Source: an uncultured Atopobium sp. (GTDB taxonomy: Bacteria; Actinomycetota; Coriobacteriia; Coriobacteriales; Atopobiaceae). From it: a stretch of DNA of 44,801 nucleotides. Shown here one piece after another: positions 40,592-44,801 of this stretch. The DNA is taken from contig CAMXVQ010000004.1 of assembly GCA_947252455.1 (NCBI GenBank), forward strand, positions 1 to 44,801. The letters are read 5' to 3'. The notes beneath the pieces are model-generated. The model searched no databases. It was not told where the DNA came from and saw only the letters and a list, made by a program, of their open reading frames with translations. Every line of letters starts with the position of its first letter. Within the stretch, counting starts at the first letter, position 1. Both the position numbers and the translations under genes were made by a program.

Positions 40592-41430
40592 TGAAAGAAA
40601 GAAAAAGACTTTTATCTATTATAGGAACTGTTGTCTTTTCCATTTTCAGTATCGCTTGGCTTATCCCTATCGTAATTATTGTAATGAACTCCTTTAAGAA
40701 AAAGAGTTTTATTCAATCCATTCCTTTTGATTGGGTTAATGCTGATACCTTTGCAAAGTTTGCAAATTATACAGCCGCATTAAGGAAGTACCACTTACTT
40801 GATGCAGTGGGTTGGACTATTCTGATAACTGTTGGTTCGGTAGTCGTTATCCTGGTATGCACTTCTATGTGCGCTTGGTACATTACACGCGTTAAGAGCA
40901 AAGTAAGCAAGCTTATCTATTTGCTTTGCGTATTTTCAATGGTTGTACCGTTCCAGATGGTTATGTTTACGCTTTCCTTTACCGCAGACCGTCTTCACCT
41001 TAATACTCCTTGGGGCATCATTATTGTTTACCTTGGATTTGGTGCTGGACTTGCCGTATTTATGTTCTGTGGTTTTGTAAAATCTATTCCGGTTGAGATC
41101 GAAGAGGCAGCACTTATCGACGGTGCAAGTCCGCTTCGTGCGTTCTTTACCATTGTGTTGCCTATTATGAAACCAACCTACATTTCTGTTGGTATTCTTG
41201 AAACCATGTGGATTTGGAACGACTTCCTGCTTCCATATCTGGTTTTGGATACCAATAAATACAAGACCATTTCTATTGTTATCCAGTTTATGAAGGGTAG
41301 CTATGGTCGTGTAGACATGGGTGCCATTATGGCTGCTCTTGTATTGGCTGTTATTCCTGTTATTGTCTTCTATCTTGCATGCCAGAAGTACATTATCAAA
41401 GGTGTTGCAGCTGGTGCTGTTAAGGGTTAG
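40591..41430 (+). CDS. Sugar ABC transporter permease, MalG type
   Basis: A 279-residue membrane protein with six hydrophobic segments, partner of the previous permease. The EAA loop is IEEAALIDGASPLRAFFTIVLPIMKPT (about 169-195). MalG-type start (LLSIIGTVVFSIFSIAWLIPIVIIVMNSFKKKS) and the motif MWIWNDFLLPYLVL near the end are typical. Stop and start with the upstream gene overlap by one base (TAATG), and gggagg lies just before. Its stop is followed 5 bases later by the regulator gene. Confidence 0.93.
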   Translation: MKERKRLLSIIGTVVFSIFSIAWLIPIVIIVMNSFKKKSFIQSIPFDWVNADTFAKFANYTAALRKYHLLDAVGWTILITVGSVVVILVCTSMCAWYITRVKSKVSKLIYLLCVFSMVVPFQMVMFTLSFTADRLHLNTPWGIIIVYLGFGAGLAVFMFCGFVKSIPVEIEEAALIDGASPLRAFFTIVLPIMKPTYISVGILETMWIWNDFLLPYLVLDTNKYKTISIVIQFMKGSYGRVDMGAIMAALVLAVIPVIVFYLACQKYIIKGVAAGAVKG

Positions 41431-41435
41431 TTTTT

Positions 41436-42458
41436 ATGAATATCAAGGATATTGCGCGAATTTCGGGCTATAGCGTTGGAACAGTTTCGCGTGTACTTAA
41501 CAGTAGTTCTAATGTGAGTCAAAAGGCTCACGACCAGATTATGGATGTGGTAGAGAAATATCAATTTGAGCCTAATGCTAACGCACGAAGTCTCAAACGC
41601 ATTGAAACACATTCCATTGCCGTTATGGTTAAAGGTCGCTACAATCCGTTATTCGCCAATATTCTTGAAAAGCTTCATACCTATTTAGATATGCACGGTG
41701 AAGACGTATACGTTGCATATTTAGATGAGGATGAAAACGAAGTTCAATTTGCACTTCGTTATCAAACTGCGCATAATCCGCGCGGCATAGTTTTTCTTGG
41801 CGGAGAGCTTGAGTACTTTAAGCGTGACTTTTCAAGAATTGTTTGTCCTTGTGTTCTAATCACCAATTCTACGCAGTCTTTGCCTTTTGATAATTTGTCC
41901 TGTGTTTTAACTAATGACGGACAAGCATCTGCAGATATTGTAGATGTCCTCATTAAGGCGCATCATACCAAGATTGCTGTTATTGGGGGTAATCTTTCTC
42001 AAGGCCAAATTAGTTTAAGGAGGCTTTCGGGAGCTATCAGAAGGTGCGCGCAATCACAGATACCTTTTGATATGAGTCTTCAGTACGAGCCGTGTCATTT
42101 TTCGATGCAGGAAGGATACGATGCTCTTATGCGTCTTTTGAGACGCGTTCCTGATACAACGGCTATTTATGCATTAGGCGATGTTATAGCTATTGGAGTT
42201 ATGAGAGCTCTGCGCGATATTGGAAAGTCTGTTCCTGAAGATATTTCGCTCGTTGGTTTTGACGGTATTGAATCTGCTCAATTTTGTATTCCACGCCTTA
42301 CAACAGTCAGACAGGATACAACACGTTTAGCTGAAAGGGGAGCGTCTATTTTACTTTCTATGATTGAAGGTACTTCTCGGGGGAACCTGTGTGAGATTGT
42401 TGCTCATACTGTGTTAAAAGGTGAAACTGTTAAGGATCTGTCTGAATCACATAACTAG
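41436..42458 (+). CDS. LacI-family transcriptional regulator of the maltodextrin operon
   Basis: A 340-residue regulator of normal LacI length. Its N-terminal helix-turn-helix and hinge (MNIKDIARISGYSVGTVSRV, then LNSSSNVSQKAHDQIMDVVEKY and PNANARSLKR) are complete. The periplasmic-binding-like domain follows (SIAVMVKGRYNPLFANILEKL; VLTNDGQASADIVDVLIKAHHTKIAVIGG; AIYALGDVIAIGVMRALRDIGKSVPEDISLVGFDGIE; LTTVRQDTTRLAERGASILLSMIEG). The SVGTVSRVLN recognition helix is the variant that reads central-CG palindromes such as the one at 38233-38250. It is encoded inside the operon it probably represses, so it is likely autoregulated, with maltodextrin or a derivative as inducer. Confidence 0.92.
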   Translation: MNIKDIARISGYSVGTVSRVLNSSSNVSQKAHDQIMDVVEKYQFEPNANARSLKRIETHSIAVMVKGRYNPLFANILEKLHTYLDMHGEDVYVAYLDEDENEVQFALRYQTAHNPRGIVFLGGELEYFKRDFSRIVCPCVLITNSTQSLPFDNLSCVLTNDGQASADIVDVLIKAHHTKIAVIGGNLSQGQISLRRLSGAIRRCAQSQIPFDMSLQYEPCHFSMQEGYDALMRLLRRVPDTTAIYALGDVIAIGVMRALRDIGKSVPEDISLVGFDGIESAQFCIPRLTTVRQDTTRLAERGASILLSMIEGTSRGNLCEIVAHTVLKGETVKDLSESHN

Positions 42459-42516
42459 CGTTATCATAGACACTTGTTTTATTGTTGAGAGTTTGTTTGA
42501 AAGGAGAGAAGTCTTT

Positions 42517-44163
42517 ATGCGTTCTGCAGGAATTTTACTTCCTATAACTGCTTTGCCTTCTCCTTATGGTGTGGGTACGATGGGTCAATCGGCTCGTGAG
42601 TTTATTGACTTTTTGCATGATTCGTCGCAAACGTATTGGCAAGTTCTTCCCATTGGACCTACGAGTTTTGGTGATTCGCCTTATCAAAGTTTTTCCACTT
42701 TTGCAGGAAATCCCTATCTTATTGATTTAGATACTCTCATTGCTGAAGGGCTTTTGTCTCAACGTGATGTGCAGGCTGTAAATTGGGGTAGTGATGCTCA
42801 AAAGGTTGATTACGGTCTTTTGTATAAAAACCGTTTTAATGTTTTGCGTAAAGCCGTTAATAAATTATGGGATGACCATACTTTTGAGGTTTCGCAATTT
42901 TGTAAGCTTGAGCATGCATGGTTGGATGACTATGCACTTTACATGTCCTTAAAGGATGCAAATGGTTCCAAGCCTTGGACTTCTTGGCCAAAAGATGTGC
43001 GCCTGCGTGAGCCCCAGGCTTTAGAGCAAGCGCGCCAAACCTTATCTTCTGATATTAAGTTTTGGCAAGGCGTCCAGTATTTCTTCTATAAACAATGGGA
43101 TGAGCTACGTTCATATGCTCATGATAATGGTGTTCAGATTATCGGTGACTTACCTATCTATGTTGCTGCGGACAGTGTTGATACATGGTCGCATCCCGAT
43201 CAATTCCAGCTCGATGAGCTCCGTCTTCCCACTGAGGTAGCAGGATGTCCACCTGATGGTTTTTCTGCAACTGGTCAGCTTTGGGGTAACCCTTTGTTCA
43301 ACTGGGATGTTATGAAAAAAGATGGATATTCATGGTGGCTCACAAGAATATCTGCACAATTTAGACTTTTTGATGTTTTACGTATTGATCATTTTCGTGG
43401 ATTTGATTCATATTATGCAATTCCTTACGGTGCTCAAGATGCCTCAGGTGGTAGATGGCGTAAAGGCCCAGGTATTGACTTCTTTAATCAGCTTAATAAG
43501 AAACTTGGTAAGCGTAATATTATTGCTGAAGACTTGGGATTTCTTACTCCTTCGGTTATTAAACTCCTTAAAGATTCTACCTATCCTGGTATGAAAGTAC
43601 TTGAATTTGGTTTTGATAGTCGTGATTCTGGTGGTAGAACCTATCAACCGCATAATTATCCCAAAAATTGCGTTGCCTACGTTGGAACACATGATAATAG
43701 TACGGCACTTGGTTGGTTTGAAAGTGTAGATAAAAAAGACGCTGATTATGCGCGTAAATATTTGCATGTAGCAGACGGCGAAAGTGTTGCATGGGCTGCT
43801 ATGCGTGGTATTTGGTCATCCGTTGCCGACACTGCAATTGTGCAAATGCAAGATGTTTTGGAACTTGATGATCGTGCGCGTATTAACGTTCCTTCTACCT
43901 TGGGTTCTAACTGGACATGGCGTTATTGTGCTGGAGATCTTTCGGCAAAGCTTGCTGCTCGCCTTAAAGACGAGATGTTCTTATATGAGCGTTTAAGCCA
44001 AACTGATGTACAGGCGCTTGAAGAAGCCGAAGCTGCTCGTAAGGCTCGTGAAGCTAAGAAAACGTTAAAAGATTCGCCTGTATCTAAACCATCACAAGCT
44101 GTTTTAGATACTAACGATGACTCTAAAAAACAATGTAAGTGTGGATGTAAGGGCAAAAAGTAG
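42517..44163 (+). CDS. malQ: 4-alpha-glucanotransferase (amylomaltase) with Cys/Lys tail
   Basis: A 548-residue GH77 enzyme that moves glucan segments between maltodextrins, releasing glucose. The start at 42517 has aaggagagaag before it; a longer frame back to 42421 overlaps the regulator. Catalytic residues: nucleophile Asp291 (RIDHFRG), acid/base Glu338 (IIAEDLG) and Asp393 (VGTHDN). Other signatures: WQVLPIGPTSFGDSPYQSFSTFAGNPYLID and GDLPIYVAADSVDTW with PPDGFSATGQLWGNPLF. The core ends near residue 500; the last 45 residues are a charged helix (AEAARKAREAKKTLK), a Pro/Ser linker and the terminal KKQCKCGCKGKK. The tail is not part of normal MalQ. It works with the phosphorylase next door. 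Confidence 0.94.
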   Translation: MRSAGILLPITALPSPYGVGTMGQSAREFIDFLHDSSQTYWQVLPIGPTSFGDSPYQSFSTFAGNPYLIDLDTLIAEGLLSQRDVQAVNWGSDAQKVDYGLLYKNRFNVLRKAVNKLWDDHTFEVSQFCKLEHAWLDDYALYMSLKDANGSKPWTSWPKDVRLREPQALEQARQTLSSDIKFWQGVQYFFYKQWDELRSYAHDNGVQIIGDLPIYVAADSVDTWSHPDQFQLDELRLPTEVAGCPPDGFSATGQLWGNPLFNWDVMKKDGYSWWLTRISAQFRLFDVLRIDHFRGFDSYYAIPYGAQDASGGRWRKGPGIDFFNQLNKKLGKRNIIAEDLGFLTPSVIKLLKDSTYPGMKVLEFGFDSRDSGGRTYQPHNYPKNCVAYVGTHDNSTALGWFESVDKKDADYARKYLHVADGESVAWAAMRGIWSSVADTAIVQMQDVLELDDRARINVPSTLGSNWTWRYCAGDLSAKLAARLKDEMFLYERLSQTDVQALEEAEAARKAREAKKTLKDSPVSKPSQAVLDTNDDSKKQCKCGCKGKK

Positions 44164-44284
44164 GTTATGAACATCGGTTTATACATATGAAGGAGCATAA
44201 AGCTAGCGTTGCTCGCGTTTGTATGTTTTTATGGCTTTCTAACCAGTGTATGATCGATGAAATAATTATAGGAGGTTGTAGTAG

Positions 44285-44801
44285 ATGAACTTTGAAGATA
44301 GAGTTCGCGAATTTTTAAGTCAACATAATGTGGCTCCTGAGGCTGCAACTGGCGAACAGCTTATGCAAGCATTGACAAGCGCACTTCGCCAAATGCAGTT
44401 TGATGCGCCAAAAACTCAAGGTAAGCGTAAACTTTATTACTTTTCTGCTGAGTTTTTGGTAGGTCGTCTGCTTCGCGCCAATCTTATTAATTTAGGTTTG
44501 GTAGATAGAGCAGAAGCTCTTCTTCAAAGTTGGGGCACTACCTTGGCTGAGGTTGAGGATTGTGAGCCTGAGCCTTCTTTAGGTAATGGTGGTTTGGGTC
44601 GTCTTGCGGCCTGTTTTATGGACTCAATTGCTTCTCTTGGCTTGCCTGGAGATGGTGTTGGACTTAACTATCACTATGGATTGTTCCGTCAAGATCTTTC
44701 TCAAGGCTATCAGCTTGAAGAGCCTAATCCCTGGATTGAGCGTGAATCTTGGCTTTGTTCTACTCCATTTACCTTTGATGTTCCTTTTGCATTTGGTAAT
44801 T
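44285..44801 (+). CDS. Glycogen/maltodextrin phosphorylase, N-terminal part (3' end outside window)
   Basis: 172 codons are visible from the ATG at 44285 (binding site aggagg at 44270-44275). The sequence has the GT35 phosphorylase start: YYFSAEFLVGRLLRANLINL, EPEPSLGNGGLGRLAACFMDSIASLGLPGDGVGLNYHYGLFRQDL, and EEPNPWIERESWLC. PSLGNGGLGRLAACFMDS is unmistakable. It splits alpha-1,4-glucans with phosphate to glucose-1-phosphate. The pyridoxal phosphate lysine and the rest lie past the window edge. It is 121 bases after malQ and probably in the same operon. The glycogen versus maltodextrin preference cannot be judged from this part. Confidence 0.93.
   Translation, partial: MNFEDRVREFLSQHNVAPEAATGEQLMQALTSALRQMQFDAPKTQGKRKLYYFSAEFLVGRLLRANLINLGLVDRAEALLQSWGTTLAEVEDCEPEPSLGNGGLGRLAACFMDSIASLGLPGDGVGLNYHYGLFRQDLSQGYQLEEPNPWIERESWLCSTPFTFDVPFAFGN

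Noticed and set aside
44188..44287. Short plus-strand frame between malQ and the phosphorylase gene
   Set aside because: About 33 codons, overlaps the phosphorylase ribosome binding site and start, and has no features of a real peptide.

Overview
The window looks like chromosome from a low- to mid-GC Gram-positive actinobacterium of the Coriobacteriia, most likely family Atopobiaceae (Atopobium, Lancefieldella or Fannyhessea type). This is inferred from protein style and gene content: type III glutamine synthetase, ECF vitamin transporters, PTS sugar uptake, an APC arginine/ornithine-type antiporter, a Tat-type lipoprotein binding protein, and a phi-LC3-type holin. No marker gene was compared, so the genus is open.

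Layout. (1) 1-2288 is the right end of a prophage: the end of a structural gene, then a lysis cassette (small membrane protein, holin, 31-residue peptide, CHAP endolysin), ending in a 3' fragment of tRNA-Cys that is the likely attR. (2) 2373-6830 is a sugar locus: a DeoR-family regulator divergent from a galactitol-type PTS (IIA, IIB, IIC), a class II aldolase and a YcxB-like membrane protein. (3) 6831-9112 is an accessory island. It holds over 1 kb without a convincing gene, containing five degenerate minus-strand promoter/hairpin cassettes, then a small membrane peptide, a ribbon-helix-helix-like protein and two orphan genes. (4) 9229-31950 is mostly housekeeping: a HAD phosphatase, a MacAB-like efflux system, aspS, a MATE exporter, glnN, polA, rnhA, pta, glf plus a glycosyltransferase, a Maf protein and a four-gene ECF transporter. 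(5) 32016-37788 (minus strand) holds an arginine-type antiporter, a DDAH-like hydrolase, a fused ATPase-ATPase-EcfT protein and a YkoE-type S component. (6) 38199-44801 is a maltodextrin/glucan operon: binding protein, two permeases, a LacI-type regulator, 4-alpha-glucanotransferase and the start of a glucan phosphorylase.

How it works together. The maltodextrin operon has a perfect 18-bp palindrome at its probable transcription start, the natural operator for the LacI-type protein it encodes. Imported oligosaccharides would be rearranged by MalQ and phosphorolysed by the phosphorylase. The PTS operon has three direct repeats spaced one helical turn apart just after a good promoter, a likely DeoR operator. 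The DDAH-like enzyme and the antiporter share a transcription direction and probably turn arginine-like substrates into citrulline with exchange across the membrane.

The least explained part is 7018-7991. On the minus strand, promoter-like boxes (two of them TTGATA-17 bp-TATA-type) abut hairpins that look like short RNAs or terminators, repeated about five times in decayed form. They sit beside a plus-strand 47-residue membrane peptide whose predicted mRNA 5' end is perfectly complementary to the start of its own reading frame. That architecture resembles type I toxin systems, but no function is proven from sequence.
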